Assembly: GCF_014645615.1 (NCBI RefSeq)
Contig: NZ_BMMB01000008.1
Coordinates: 62,001-126,000 of the forward strand
DNA length: 64,000 bases
From: Paenibacillus hunanensis
GTDB lineage: Bacteria > Bacillota > Bacilli > Paenibacillales > Paenibacillaceae
Reading direction: 5' to 3'
The notes below the pieces were generated by a model. It was not told where the DNA came from, searched no databases, and worked only from the letters and a program-made list of their open reading frames with translations. Positions 50,292 through 59,268 of this stretch are shown piece after piece. How positions within the stretch are numbered: position 1 is the first letter of the stretch; the number at the start of each line of letters is the position of its first letter. A program made the translations under genes and the position numbers.

Positions 50292-51416
50292 ATGAATATC
50301 CGACGAACAGAGCCAGCTGATATTCATGCACGGCTGGAAGCACAAGCACCTGGTGAGCCCTCTGCAAGCCAGCGTTCCATCCCTTCCCTATACAATTCAC
50401 AAGCCAATAGACAGCATTATTCTAATACGTTAAAAACAGAAGCAGAACCGTCCTCCATCATCTCCAGCGTATACGGAAGCCAGCTAGCAGATAGCGGCTA
50501 TCGTCCGCAATTTTACGCGTATTATTATAAGCAGTGGCAACATTATGAAATGGACTATCATCAGCATCACTCGACAGAGATTATGTATATGATTGCTGGC
50601 ACCTGCCGAATCGAGCTATTACCAGCGGATGGTGAGTTAAAGGCGCAGGATACTACACAACCCGAGGTAGTAGAGCTACAGCGTGGTCAATTCATCGTGA
50701 TTGATGCGGATGTGCCGCATCGATTGATCGTAGGCGAGCAGCCCTGCCGAATGCTAAATCTGGAATTTGGATTGCGGCTGCAAGCTATACAGCCGTCTTC
50801 ACAATCGTCATCGGACACGACCATCTTGCAACAGCTCGTTCGTCAGGAGGAGGAGCTTGCGACGTGGATCAGTCAGCCACAGCGGCACAGCGTATTATCG
50901 GATCCTGAAGAGGTCTATTACACGCTCAAAGCGCTTGTACTGGAGCTGGATCAGCGCAGTATGACCTCCATGCTTAGCGAGCTACTCTTTGCGCAGCTGC
51001 TTGTACGTATTGCCAGACTATGGCGTGAGCATGAGCAAAGCCGTCTATCGCAAGGCGAGCGCTATGTGCGTCAAAGCATCGAATTCATGCGACAAAATTA
51101 TGATCGTAGCATCCGAATGGAACAGATTGCCGCCGCTGTTAACGTGCATCCAGGCTATCTGCATCGCGTATTCCGCAAGCACACCGGTACAACACCGACC
51201 GATTATTTGAATACGCTTCGTATGGAGAAGGCTACGATGCTACTCGGTAGCACCGATATTCCGATTGCCGAAATTGCCGATTATGTGGGCGTATCGAGTC
51301 GGCAATATTTTCACCTGCTGTTCAAAAAGCATACGGGACAGACACCTGCGGATTACCGCACCCATATGGAGCGCACGAGATGGAATACGGTGTCGCAGGA
51401 GCAACCGGAAGTATAG
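50292..51416 (+). CDS. AraC family transcriptional regulator
   Basis: 374 residues. An N-terminal cupin-like sensor (YYKQWQHYEMDYHQHHSTEIMYMIAGTCRIELL) is followed by two C-terminal helix-turn-helix motifs: SIRMEQIAAAVNVHPGYLHRVFRKHTGTTPTDYLNTLRMEKA and DIPIAEIADYVGVSSRQYFHLLFKKHTGQTPADYR. ATG after GGGAGG. It lies directly upstream of the alpha-galactosidase gene on the same strand and probably activates it in response to a galactoside, though it could also act on the divergent stalk-domain genes. Confidence 0.92.
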   Translation: MNIRRTEPADIHARLEAQAPGEPSASQRSIPSLYNSQANRQHYSNTLKTEAEPSSIISSVYGSQLADSGYRPQFYAYYYKQWQHYEMDYHQHHSTEIMYMIAGTCRIELLPADGELKAQDTTQPEVVELQRGQFIVIDADVPHRLIVGEQPCRMLNLEFGLRLQAIQPSSQSSSDTTILQQLVRQEEELATWISQPQRHSVLSDPEEVYYTLKALVLELDQRSMTSMLSELLFAQLLVRIARLWREHEQSRLSQGERYVRQSIEFMRQNYDRSIRMEQIAAAVNVHPGYLHRVFRKHTGTTPTDYLNTLRMEKATMLLGSTDIPIAEIADYVGVSSRQYFHLLFKKHTGQTPADYRTHMERTRWNTVSQEQPEV

Positions 51417-51524
51417 TCGTTATATAGCTAGTCCTGCTCTCAGATCCAGATATGTAGGCTGTATGACATAGAGCATGGAGTAAGCATAGTTGGAGGCTTG
51501 TGAATATATTAAATCTATACCGAC

Positions 51525-51566
51525 AAAGCACCGAGCAGGCATGACGCATGCAGTGGTGCTTTTTTG
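51525..51566 (+). terminator. Terminator of the AraC gene
   Basis: AAAGCACCGAGCAGGCATG pairs in large part with CATGCAGTGGTGCTTT, followed by a T run. Confidence 0.82.
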
Positions 51567-51657
51567 TTGCTTGTGGCTGCTCATTATAAAATTTACTGGA
51601 TCACTTTAAATCAAGGTTAGGATTTTGGACAGCTATGCTAGCAACTGGTGATGATAT

Positions 51658-51671
51658 TGATAACGCTTTAC
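51658..51671 (+). promoter_or_regulatory. Possible catabolite-repression (cre) site before melA
   Basis: TGATAACGCTTTAC matches the CcpA cre consensus TGWAARCGYTWWCW at most positions, with two mismatches. It lies about 210 bases before melA, which fits a glucose-repressed sugar gene. The rest of the gap from 51567 to 51882 shows no clear feature. Confidence 0.4.
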
Positions 51672-51882
51672 TTTTGATCGGGATTACAATAAAAGCAATC
51701 CAGTGCTAGCTGCATATGCTGGATAGCAAGCGATATCCGCTCCATTCAGTATATTGAAACATGTTGCTGCCCAGCGATTCACACAGCATTGTCTCGATGA
51801 ACGAAAAGGGATCAGTACAGCATAGGGTTGAGCATATTACACGCTGGATCAAAATGATAACCAATGATGGAGGGGACACAAG

Positions 51883-53388
51883 ATGTCATTTAAAGTAGCT
51901 TTTGTTGGTGCAGGAAGTATCGGTTTTACACGCGGTCTTTTACGCGATCTACTGGCTGTGCCCGAATTTGCTCATATTGAAATCGCATTTACAGATATTG
52001 CTCCGCACAATCTCGATATGGTCACCCAGCTATGTCAGCGCGATATTGTGGAAAATGGGCTAGACATCACAATTCAATCAACCACAGATCGCCGCGAAGC
52101 GCTGCGGAATGCGAAATATGTCATCTGTACATTTCGCGTAGGAGGTCTGGAGGCATTTGCAACAGATATCGATATTCCGCTCAAGTACGGTGTTGATCAG
52201 TGTGTCGGCGATACGTTATCTGCGGGTGGAATTATGTACGGTCAGCGCGGTATTGCTGAGATACTGAATGTATGCCGCGATATTCGTGAGGTGGCTGCAC
52301 CGGATGTACTGCTGCTCAACTATTCGAATCCGATGGCGATGCTCACCTGGGCTTGTAATACCTATGGAGGCGTGCGTACGATAGGGCTCTGTCATGGCGT
52401 GCAGCATGGTCATCATCAGATTGCCGAGGTATATGGTCTGGATAAAAAGGATGTCGATATCATCTGTGCAGGCATCAACCATCAGACCTGGTATATCAAG
52501 GCTTCTCACGAAGGTCGCGATCTCACAGCAGGATTGCTGGAAGCCTTTGAACAGCATCCTGAATACAGTCGTACTGAGAAGGTACGTATCGATATGCTGC
52601 GTCGTTTTGGTTATTACAGCACAGAATCGAATGGTCATCTGAGTGAATATGTACCGTGGTATCGTAAGCGTCCAGAGGAAATTGTCGATTGGATCGATAT
52701 GAACAGCTGGATCAACGGTGAAACGGGGGGTTATCTGCGTGTATGCACGGAGGGACGGAACTGGTTTGAGACGGATTTCCCGAACTGGATGAAGGAGGAG
52801 CCGAAGCGCTTTGTCGCAGAAGAGCGCAGTGAGGAGCATGGCTCGTATATTATTGAAGCATTGGAGACGGGACGCGTCTATCGTGGACATTTTAATACGA
52901 TCAATCGCGGTATTATTAGCAATCTGCCTGACGATGCCGTCATCGAAGCGCCAGGCTATGTGGATCGTAACGGCATCTCGATGCCTCATGTGGGTGCATT
53001 ACCGCTCGGCCCAGCAGCAGTCTGCAATGTGAGCATCTCCGTTCAGCGTCTGGCTGTAGAAGCGGCGGTGCATGGAGACGACCAGCTACTGCGTCAGGCC
53101 TTTATGATGGACCCACTCGTGGGCGCGGTATGCAATCCACCGGAAATCTGGCAAATGGTGGACGAGATGCTGGTAGCTGGCGAAGCATGGCTGCCACAAT
53201 ATACCGATGCGATTGCAGCAGCCAAACAGCGTCTACAGGAAGGCCCATTGCTGCCTACTCGTCAATATACAGGTAATACACGTCTACAGGTCAAAACCGT
53301 TGAGGAAATGCAGCAGGATCGCGAAGCGGCTAGCCGTAATGCAGGTGAGGCAGATAAAGGGAAAGAACGTGAGAAGATTCAGCATTAA
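51883..53388 (+). CDS. melA: Alpha-galactosidase, glycoside hydrolase family 4
   Basis: 501 residues of the NAD- and Mn-dependent GH4 family. VAFVGAGSIGFTRGLLRDLL is the NAD-binding start, followed by LLLNYSNPMAMLTWAC, the metal-ligand cysteine in GLCHGVQHG and the histidine in CAGINHQTWYIKA. It hydrolyses melibiose- or raffinose-type alpha-galactosides in the cytoplasm by an oxidation-elimination route. The GGAGGGGA site precedes the ATG. The charged tail (EADKGKEREKIQH) is unusual. No transporter gene is adjacent. Confidence 0.94.
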   Translation: MSFKVAFVGAGSIGFTRGLLRDLLAVPEFAHIEIAFTDIAPHNLDMVTQLCQRDIVENGLDITIQSTTDRREALRNAKYVICTFRVGGLEAFATDIDIPLKYGVDQCVGDTLSAGGIMYGQRGIAEILNVCRDIREVAAPDVLLLNYSNPMAMLTWACNTYGGVRTIGLCHGVQHGHHQIAEVYGLDKKDVDIICAGINHQTWYIKASHEGRDLTAGLLEAFEQHPEYSRTEKVRIDMLRRFGYYSTESNGHLSEYVPWYRKRPEEIVDWIDMNSWINGETGGYLRVCTEGRNWFETDFPNWMKEEPKRFVAEERSEEHGSYIIEALETGRVYRGHFNTINRGIISNLPDDAVIEAPGYVDRNGISMPHVGALPLGPAAVCNVSISVQRLAVEAAVHGDDQLLRQAFMMDPLVGAVCNPPEIWQMVDEMLVAGEAWLPQYTDAIAAAKQRLQEGPLLPTRQYTGNTRLQVKTVEEMQQDREAASRNAGEADKGKEREKIQH

Positions 53389-53436
53389 AATGTAAGAAAA
53401 GTCAGCACTAATGGATAGAGTCGGGATGAGAATCAG

Positions 53437-53699
53437 ATGAAGTATCGTAGGGAAGAAGATATGTTCAAGAAGCCCCAAATGACAGCGCTTGTTGAACGCA
53501 TGTCTGAAGACGATTCATCGGGATTATATGTACAGCCTTTCGAGGGGACATTATTTTTTTCAGTGATAACGGATGTTCACCGCGAATAATTGATTTCATT
53601 GAAGCCAGCAAGATGGGTAAAGGTGTAACAGTAACAGCTTCTATACAGGCGCATCGATCGCTCTATGGTGAGCGGAGGATGCGCCTATTCATGATGTAG
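53437..53699 (+). pseudogene. Small possibly frameshifted ORF after melA
   Basis: ATG 53437 opens MKYRREEDMFKKPQMTALVERM and stops at 53589. Another frame, entered near a run of seven T at about 53554-53560, continues as DIIFFSDNGCSPRIIDFIEASKMGKGVTVTA and stops at 53699. The join would make one protein of about 87 residues that I do not recognise. It may be a decayed gene or chance. Confidence 0.25.
53647..53686. terminator. Hairpin downstream of melA
   Basis: AGGCGCATC pairs with GATGCGCCT, with an inner GCTC/GAGC pair; the T tract is poor (ATTC), so termination is uncertain. From here to 53944 nothing else is clear. Confidence 0.5.
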
Positions 53700-53944
53700 C
53701 GCAAATATATGATATAACCGATCAGAATAATGCTATACACCTGCGGCTAGAATCGTTACGCTTGATAAGAAGGTAGAATGGTGAAATAGATAGAGTAGTG
53801 GCAATTCTAGAGCAGATCGGTCAGATTGAGGTATAATGATGGGATACAGCTCGGCTTCATTCAGCTGTAAGCGCTCTACCCTGATGTTAGATTTGTTCTC
53901 GATTCAGCCCGTACAAGATGAATTTCGACAGGAGGTTATGCAAT

Positions 53945-54940
53945 ATGTCTCAACCGAATGAACGCAAGCTAAACTGGGGTGTGGTCGGAACCGGCGGCAT
54001 CTCTAACAAATTTATCGCGGATTTACCTTTTACGAGTAATGGTGTTGCTTATGCAGCCAGCTCTCGTAGTATGGAAAGTGCGGAAGCTTTTGTACAAAAG
54101 TACAATATGACCCGCGCGTATGATGATTACGACAAAATGCTGGAAGACCCGGAGCTAGACGCTGTCTATGTGGGAACTCCGCATCCGTTACATAAAGAAA
54201 ATGTGCTCAAAGCGCTGCATGCAGGTAAGCATGTACTATGCGAAAAGCCATTTACGATTAATGCCGGTGAACTGGAAGAAATGATCGCCCTTGCTCGTGA
54301 AAAGAAGCTGTTCCTGATGGAAGGCATGTGGACACGCTTCCTGCCGCCACTGCGCAAAGTACGCGAATGGATTCGTGATGGACGAATCGGCGAGGTGCTG
54401 CTCACTAAGGCAGAGTTTGGCTTCCGCATGCCATGGGAACCGGAGCATCGCCTGCTAAATCCTGAACTGGGCGGCGGTGCATTACTCGATACCGGTATCT
54501 ATCCGGTATCGTTCGCATCGATGATCTTCGGCGCACAGCCCGAAAAAATTGTTAGCACTGCCCATATGGGAGAAACGGGCGTAGACGAGCAATTCTCGAT
54601 CATCCTTGGCTATTCCGGTGGACGCACAGCCACATTAAACGGCTCGATCCGTCTCCTCCTACCGAATGAAGCGTATATTCACGGCACCGAGGGCTATATT
54701 CATATCCCACAATTCCTGTTCAGCCGTGAAGCTTCGCTATATGTAGAAGGCGAAGAAGTCGAAACATTCACCGACGACCGTGAATGCGAGGGCTATGCCT
54801 TCGAAGCCGAAGAAGCTGGTCGCCTTATTCTCGAAGGCAAGCTCGAAAGCGACATTATGCCACTTGATGAATCGCTGGCGATCATGCGTATCCTTGATGA
54901 GGTTCGCGCTCAGTGGGGCTTCAAATATTCGTGGGAATAA
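53945..54940 (+). CDS. Gfo/Idh/MocA family NAD(P)-dependent oxidoreductase
   Basis: 331 residues from the ATG at 53945, preceded by AGGAGG. The Rossmann start is NWGVVGTGGISNKFIADLP. The conserved EKP lysine is in VLCEKPFTINAGE, and LGGGALLDTGIYPVSFASMIFG covers the substrate-site DxGxYP motif. Relatives act on sugars or dihydrodiols. The substrate is unknown. A strong terminator follows, so it is transcribed alone. Confidence 0.9.
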   Translation: MSQPNERKLNWGVVGTGGISNKFIADLPFTSNGVAYAASSRSMESAEAFVQKYNMTRAYDDYDKMLEDPELDAVYVGTPHPLHKENVLKALHAGKHVLCEKPFTINAGELEEMIALAREKKLFLMEGMWTRFLPPLRKVREWIRDGRIGEVLLTKAEFGFRMPWEPEHRLLNPELGGGALLDTGIYPVSFASMIFGAQPEKIVSTAHMGETGVDEQFSIILGYSGGRTATLNGSIRLLLPNEAYIHGTEGYIHIPQFLFSREASLYVEGEEVETFTDDRECEGYAFEAEEAGRLILEGKLESDIMPLDESLAIMRILDEVRAQWGFKYSWE

Positions 54941-54956
54941 TTATAGAACCATACCA

Positions 54957-54988
54957 AGCAGCCTGCCATCAGCAGGCTGTATTTTTTT
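54957..54988 (+). terminator. Terminator of the Gfo/Idh/MocA gene
   Basis: AGCAGCCTGC and GCAGGCTGT form the stem, followed by ATTTTTTT. Confidence 0.9.
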
Positions 54989-55055
54989 AGACATAAAAAT
55001 GCACGCCACAACAATATGCAGGTGAGAAATATAAACGACCTCATGCGCAAAAAAA

Positions 55056-55284
55056 GTCGGGATTCGCACCGAGCGAAGGCAAGGAAATAAGGGAAAAGGA
55101 CGCCTTATAGTGTTAGCGATTTTCTAACACAGGGTTCAATGAAAAGTGATTTTTGCGAAGCAAAATATCTTACCGCTTTGGAGGGGCAGGAATCTACATT
55201 CCTTCCTAATCCAAAAGATTCCCGCGGCTCCACCCGAGTCCGTTCCCTTATTCCTTGCCTGAGCGGTTGCAGCATCCCAGACCA
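55056..55284 (+). repeat. Palindromic multi-hairpin repeat, copy C
   Basis: Outer arms pair over about 50 bases, including AGGCAAGGAAATAAGGGAA (55078 on) with TTCCCTTATTCCTTGCCT (about 55243-55260), and further GTCGGGAT/ATCCCAGAC. Inside lie GTGTTAG/CTAACAC (55110-55130), TTTTTGC/GCAAAA, ATATCTTACCGC, and GGAATCT/AGATTCC. The core differs from copy B at only a few positions. Confidence 0.8.
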
Positions 55285-55549
55285 TTCTCTACCCTTCTCC
55301 ATATTTTCACTACAAAAAAATCCAAAAGAATATGTACATTTTTTGATACACCCTCTCTAAATCGGTTGATATACATAGTAGACTCTGTATGGCTTAACAT
55401 TGCTCTAACCTAAATTTACAAACTCAGGCATTTCATCATGGCATCTCCAGCGAGCATATAATAGACATCGCCTAGCTTGCCAGAAGGTGCCAGAGCAATC
55501 ATTCCATTCAGTAGACGACAATCGATTATTCAGAGTGAGGTGTATCAAC
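55285..55549. other. Intergenic stretch before the small membrane protein gene
   Basis: Contains a TATAAT at 55457-55462 that may be a promoter for the small gene at 55550, without a good -35. Nothing else recognised. Confidence 0.35.
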
Positions 55550-55783
55550 ATGACATTAGTGAACAATAACATGTACAAATGGATTAGCTGGCTGCTCGTA
55601 ATGGCGGCAATTGCGGTGTACGTTCTGTTTCAGACGAGAGGAGCGGTACTGTCAGGCATGGCGCTATTGATGGCTGGGATTGTGATCGGACTGTTGACGC
55701 TGCCACGCCCACAGCGTATTTCTTTTACGATGTTTTATGTAGTGGCCGTGCCGGTCATTTATTTTATTCGTGCATTTATGTAA
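55550..55783 (+). CDS. Small membrane protein with two transmembrane segments
   Basis: 77 residues from ATG 55550, preceded by GAGGTG. The product is mostly hydrophobic: YKWISWLLVMAAIAVYVLF, GMALLMAGIVIGLLTL and FTMFYVVAVPVIYFIRAF. Two or three membrane helices are likely. Not recognised. It is separated from the ABC exporter by an iron-type promoter. Confidence 0.6.
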   Translation: MTLVNNNMYKWISWLLVMAAIAVYVLFQTRGAVLSGMALLMAGIVIGLLTLPRPQRISFTMFYVVAVPVIYFIRAFM

Positions 55784-55813
55784 GCGATCCACAAATAATG
55801 GGAATTTTTTAAT

Positions 55814-55851
55814 TGATAATCGTTCTCATTTTAAAATAAAGATGCTATACT
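55814..55851 (+). promoter_or_regulatory. Fur box and promoter of the ABC exporter gene
   Basis: TGATAATCGTTCTCA (55814-55828) matches the 7-1-7 Fur pattern TGATAAT-N-ATTATCA, with a perfect left half and two mismatches on the right. It overlaps a promoter: TTCTCA (55823-55828), 17-nt spacer, TATACT (55846-55851). Fur would repress transcription when iron is plentiful. Confidence 0.6.
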
Positions 55852-55860
55852 ATTCCCGTA

Positions 55861-55921
55861 CAGAAGCGGCGCTGAATAAACAGTCCATGCTATAATCGAC
55901 TGTTCATTCAGCGCTGCTGTG
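55861..55921 (+). promoter_or_regulatory. Long hairpin at the predicted 5' end of the ABC exporter mRNA
   Basis: GGCGCTGAAT-AAACAGTC pairs with GACTGTT-CATTCAGCGC, extended outward by CAGAAGC/GCTGCTGTG, around a 12-nt loop. The helix has over 20 pairs and begins within a few bases of the predicted start. No T tract follows, so it is more likely a leader stem than a terminator. Confidence 0.6.
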
Positions 55922-56014
55922 TGTCTGAGCCTGATTACCGAGTCGGCTCAAGCAGCTTAACCGCTCGTATTCAAGCTGGAGTAATACAGCGGTAGAAGAG
56001 GGGGAATCATACAT

Positions 56015-57730
56015 ATGCTACGTCGTTTTTTTGCTTATTACAGGCCGTATAGAGGACTGTTTATACTGGATTTTGGCTGCGCAGTCGTGGCGGCATTACT
56101 GGAGCTGGCTTTTCCGATTGCCGTACAGCGAGTGATCGATGATCTGCTGCCTGGTGGAGACTGGTCGCTTATTTTGTGGGCGTGTGCAGGTTTGTTCGGT
56201 ATCTTTTTAGTGAGCTCGATTTTGCAATATATTGTGACCTACTGGGGGCATAAGCTGGGGATTAATATTGAGACGGACATGCGTAAGAAGCTGTTTGATC
56301 ATATTCAGCGTTTGCCATTTCGCTTTTTCGATAATGCCAAGACCGGTCATCTCGTCTCGCGTATGACGAGTGATCTGATGGATATCGGGGAGATTGCGCA
56401 TCACGGCCCAGAGGATCTGTTTATTGCGATTATGACGCTAATCGGTGCGTTTATTTTGATGGCAAATCTGAATCTGGAGCTGGCGATTCTCACGTTTATC
56501 GTCATTCCGTTTATGATCTATCTGTCGATCTTTTTCGGTAGTAAAATGTCGCGTGCCTTTAACAAGCTATTCGGCGACATCGCTAACTTTAACGCTCGTG
56601 TAGAGAACAATGTGAGCGGTATGCGTGTCGTGCAGGCTTTTGCTAATGAGGAGCATGAGATTGCTCAGTTCGCTACAGATAACGGAAGCTTCCGTCGTAC
56701 GAAGCTGCTCGCCTATCGGATTATGGCGTGGAACTCGTCGATCAGCTACATTTTGATCAAGTTTGTATCCTTATTCTCGCTCGTATGTGGAACATGGTTT
56801 GTGCTGGAGCGTGGGATGACATATGGTGACTTTATCGCGTTTGTATTGCTGTCGAATGTATTCCTGACACCGATCAAGCAATTGAACGCGGTCATTGAGA
56901 CGTATCCAAAAGGAATTGCTGGCTTCCGCCGCTATGAAGAGCTGCTTAATACGGATACTGAGATTCATGATCTGCCGGGTGCTGTGCCTGCTCCTCCGCT
57001 CAAGGGAGCGATTCGCTATCGTGGCGTGACCTTCGGCTATGAAGGTAAGGAGCCTATTTTAAACAATATTCATCTGGATATTATCGCAGGTGAAACGGTC
57101 GCACTGGTCGGGCCATCCGGTGCGGGGAAAACGACGTTATGCAGTCTGTTGCCACGCTTTTATGATATTCAGAGCGGAGAGATTAGCATCGATGGCATGG
57201 ATGTGCGGCAGATGACCTTATCCTCACTACGGACGCAGATTGGGATCGTACAGCAGGATGTGTTCCTGTTTGACGGCACGATTCGGGAAAATATCTCATA
57301 TGGTAAGCTGAATGCGACCGAGGAGGAGGTCTGGCAGGCAGCACGCCGAGCGCAGCTGGAGACGTTGATCCAATCGTATCCAGAAGGGCTGGATACGATC
57401 ATCGGTGAGCGTGGTGTGAAGCTGTCGGGTGGACAGAAGCAGCGTCTGTCGATTGCACGTATGTTTCTCAAAAATCCGCCGATCCTTATTCTGGATGAAG
57501 CAACCTCAGCGCTCGATACAGAAACCGAAGCAGCGATCCAGCAGTCGCTGAACGAGCTGGCTGTCGGGCGCACCACGCTAATCATCGCGCATCGTCTGGC
57601 TACGATTAAGAACGCTGACCGCATTATCGTCGTGACACCGGAAGGCATTGCGGAGCAAGGCGCGCACGATGAGCTGATCAGCGCAGGCGGCGCATATGCA
57701 CGATTACATGCGGCACAGTTTGGAGCTTGA
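56015..57730 (+). CDS. ABC exporter, fused permease and ATPase
   Basis: 571 residues. Six membrane segments occupy residues 1-320 (starting MLRRFFAYYRPYRGLFILDFGCAVVAALLELAFP), with the typical RLPFRFFDNAKTGHLVSRMTSDL coupling region. The ATPase domain has Walker A GPSGAGKTT (about 369), signature KLSGGQKQRLSIAR, Walker B ILILDEATSALDTETE and the switch IAHRLATI. It would work as a homodimer exporting a lipid, peptide or drug. The Fur box upstream suggests an iron-linked substrate such as a siderophore, which is an inference. Confidence 0.9.
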   Translation: MLRRFFAYYRPYRGLFILDFGCAVVAALLELAFPIAVQRVIDDLLPGGDWSLILWACAGLFGIFLVSSILQYIVTYWGHKLGINIETDMRKKLFDHIQRLPFRFFDNAKTGHLVSRMTSDLMDIGEIAHHGPEDLFIAIMTLIGAFILMANLNLELAILTFIVIPFMIYLSIFFGSKMSRAFNKLFGDIANFNARVENNVSGMRVVQAFANEEHEIAQFATDNGSFRRTKLLAYRIMAWNSSISYILIKFVSLFSLVCGTWFVLERGMTYGDFIAFVLLSNVFLTPIKQLNAVIETYPKGIAGFRRYEELLNTDTEIHDLPGAVPAPPLKGAIRYRGVTFGYEGKEPILNNIHLDIIAGETVALVGPSGAGKTTLCSLLPRFYDIQSGEISIDGMDVRQMTLSSLRTQIGIVQQDVFLFDGTIRENISYGKLNATEEEVWQAARRAQLETLIQSYPEGLDTIIGERGVKLSGGQKQRLSIARMFLKNPPILILDEATSALDTETEAAIQQSLNELAVGRTTLIIAHRLATIKNADRIIVVTPEGIAEQGAHDELISAGGAYARLHAAQFGA

Positions 57731-57767
57731 GCTGGAGGGATAGCATTACAGAATAGATCATCTAAAT

Positions 57768-57806
57768 AGCCTTGCTAATTCGATTGGAGTTAGCAAGGCT
57801 GTTTTT
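57768..57806 (+). terminator. Terminator or attenuator between ABC exporter and DUF3139 gene
   Basis: AGCCTTGCTAA and TTAGCAAGGCT form a perfect 11-bp stem, followed by GTTTTT. The ribosome binding site of the next gene (AAAGGAG) begins directly after the T tract. Confidence 0.9.
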
Positions 57807-57818
57807 GAAAGGAGTTTT

Positions 57819-58148
57819 ATGAAAAAACGCTGGTGGATCATGATTTTATTGTTGATGGTAGTGATAATTTCTTTTGCAGGCATACAGATGAAAATCAACC
57901 ACTTAAAAGAAGGCTTAACCGACTATTTAGTTCAGCAGCAAAACATAGAAGCGTCCAACATTTTAAGTATAGATACGAAAATAGGCAAGCTACCGACATT
58001 TCCGATGTATGTAACGTTTAAGGATGAGCCTGACCGAACCTACACCTATACGGATCGCGGCGTGGGGCAATGGACTCAAATTTTCCCGAATGAGGATGTG
58101 ATCCAAAAAGGAGGACAGTTTAAGCATTGGGAAGGGGTAAGAAAATAA
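57819..58148 (+). CDS. DUF3139 family protein with one membrane anchor
   Basis: 109 residues. An N-terminal membrane segment (WWIMILLLMVVIISFAGIQM) precedes an exposed domain with EGLTDYLVQQQNIEASNILSIDTKIGKLPTFPMYVTFKDEPDRTYTYTDR, typical of DUF3139 in Bacilli. Function unknown. The start follows AAAGGAG, which directly abuts the previous terminator. No separate promoter fits between them, so expression probably comes from read-through. Confidence 0.8.
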   Translation: MKKRWWIMILLLMVVIISFAGIQMKINHLKEGLTDYLVQQQNIEASNILSIDTKIGKLPTFPMYVTFKDEPDRTYTYTDRGVGQWTQIFPNEDVIQKGGQFKHWEGVRK

Positions 58149-58174
58149 CATCGCTCTATTTTATAATGAATAAT

Positions 58175-58220
58175 CAAAAAACCTGTATCCGTTGAGTAGC
58201 AAACGAATGCAGGTTTTTTG
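58175..58220 (+). terminator. Terminator of the DUF3139 gene
   Basis: AAAAAACCTG-ATCCGTT pairs with AACGAATGCAGGTTTTTT, with T-rich ends suiting both strands. Confidence 0.88.
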
Positions 58221-58335
58221 GTTTGAACGAGTACATACACTGTCATATACATCGCCCAATACACAGCCACATATAGCAATATATTATATAGCCGCATACA
58301 CAGCGATATGCTCAGCTAGATGCTGATGTAGCCTT

Positions 58336-59268
58336 TCATCGCGGCAGATGCCGCAGAAAATTCTCATGCGCGAATCCACGCACCTGTTCCTCACTATAAT
58401 GCTTGAGCAGCTCATCGATCACACGCTGCGATTGTCCAGCGTGCTCCAGATCGTGAACATGGTAGGCAATGCCGTCAAAGTCTGAGCCTAGCCCAATATG
58501 CTTTACTCCACCAAGCGAACAAAAGTGGTCAATATGCCGCAGCAAATCAGTGATGCTCACAGGCTCCTGCTCGCTAATGAAATACGGACAGTACACCACA
58601 TGAATCATCGCGTCACGCTGGAACATCGCCTGTGCCTGTGCATCCGTGAGATTACGCGGATGATCCAGAATCGCGCGTGCATTGGAATGGGAGGCAAATG
58701 GATACTTCGCCACCTCCAGCACATCCCAGAAGGCACGCTCGCATAGGTGGCTCACATCGGTCAGTATCTGATTGCGGTTGAACAGGGTCACCAGCTCACG
58801 CCCAAATGCAGTCAGCCCGGCTCCACGCTCCTCAAGCGCCCCGTCTGCCGCTAGATTGGCAAAGTTCCATGTCAGACCAACCGAGCGTACTCCGAGTCGA
58901 TATAGAATATTCATCTTTTTCAGATCATTGCCGATCGGGTCAACCCCTTCTAACGTTAACAGGGCACCGATTTGTCCCGGCTGTAGCGCGGCAATATCAG
59001 ACCACTCGGTAATATGTACCATATTCGGATGCTTATCCAGCACTTCGTCATAGAAATAATGCACCTGATCGAGCGCATTTTGGAAGCGAAGCGGATCAGG
59101 TAGCTCCGGGTCAACGAAAATTGCAAAGCCCTGCATCCGTACCTCGCCTTCCTGTAGTCGTGCATAATTGGTATCCAGCTCCGGTGCATCGCTATAGCTA
59201 AGCGTACCTCTGGACTCCGCGATTTTGTATAGGGCATCACAATGAAGATCGAAAATATGCATCATCAT
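58336..59268 (-). CDS. Membrane dipeptidase family (peptidase M19) enzyme
   Basis: 310 residues of the amidohydrolase-like M19 fold. Zinc ligands appear in HIFDLHCDALYKI (His and Asp near the N-terminus), the bridging Glu in ALLTLEGVDPIG, and the histidines in LTDVSHLCERAFWDV and PFASHSNARAILDHPRN. The GLGSDFDGI end is typical. It cleaves dipeptides, often D,D or L,D types. There is no signal peptide, so it is cytoplasmic. The AAAGGAG site precedes the ATG. Confidence 0.93.
   Translation of the reverse strand: MMMHIFDLHCDALYKIAESRGTLSYSDAPELDTNYARLQEGEVRMQGFAIFVDPELPDPLRFQNALDQVHYFYDEVLDKHPNMVHITEWSDIAALQPGQIGALLTLEGVDPIGNDLKKMNILYRLGVRSVGLTWNFANLAADGALEERGAGLTAFGRELVTLFNRNQILTDVSHLCERAFWDVLEVAKYPFASHSNARAILDHPRNLTDAQAQAMFQRDAMIHVVYCPYFISEQEPVSITDLLRHIDHFCSLGGVKHIGLGSDFDGIAYHVHDLEHAGQSQRVIDELLKHYSEEQVRGFAHENFLRHLPR

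Noticed and set aside
55105..55360. Short ORFs inside repeat copy C
   Set aside because: They follow from the palindromic repeat; copy B breaks the shared frame, so coding is not supported.
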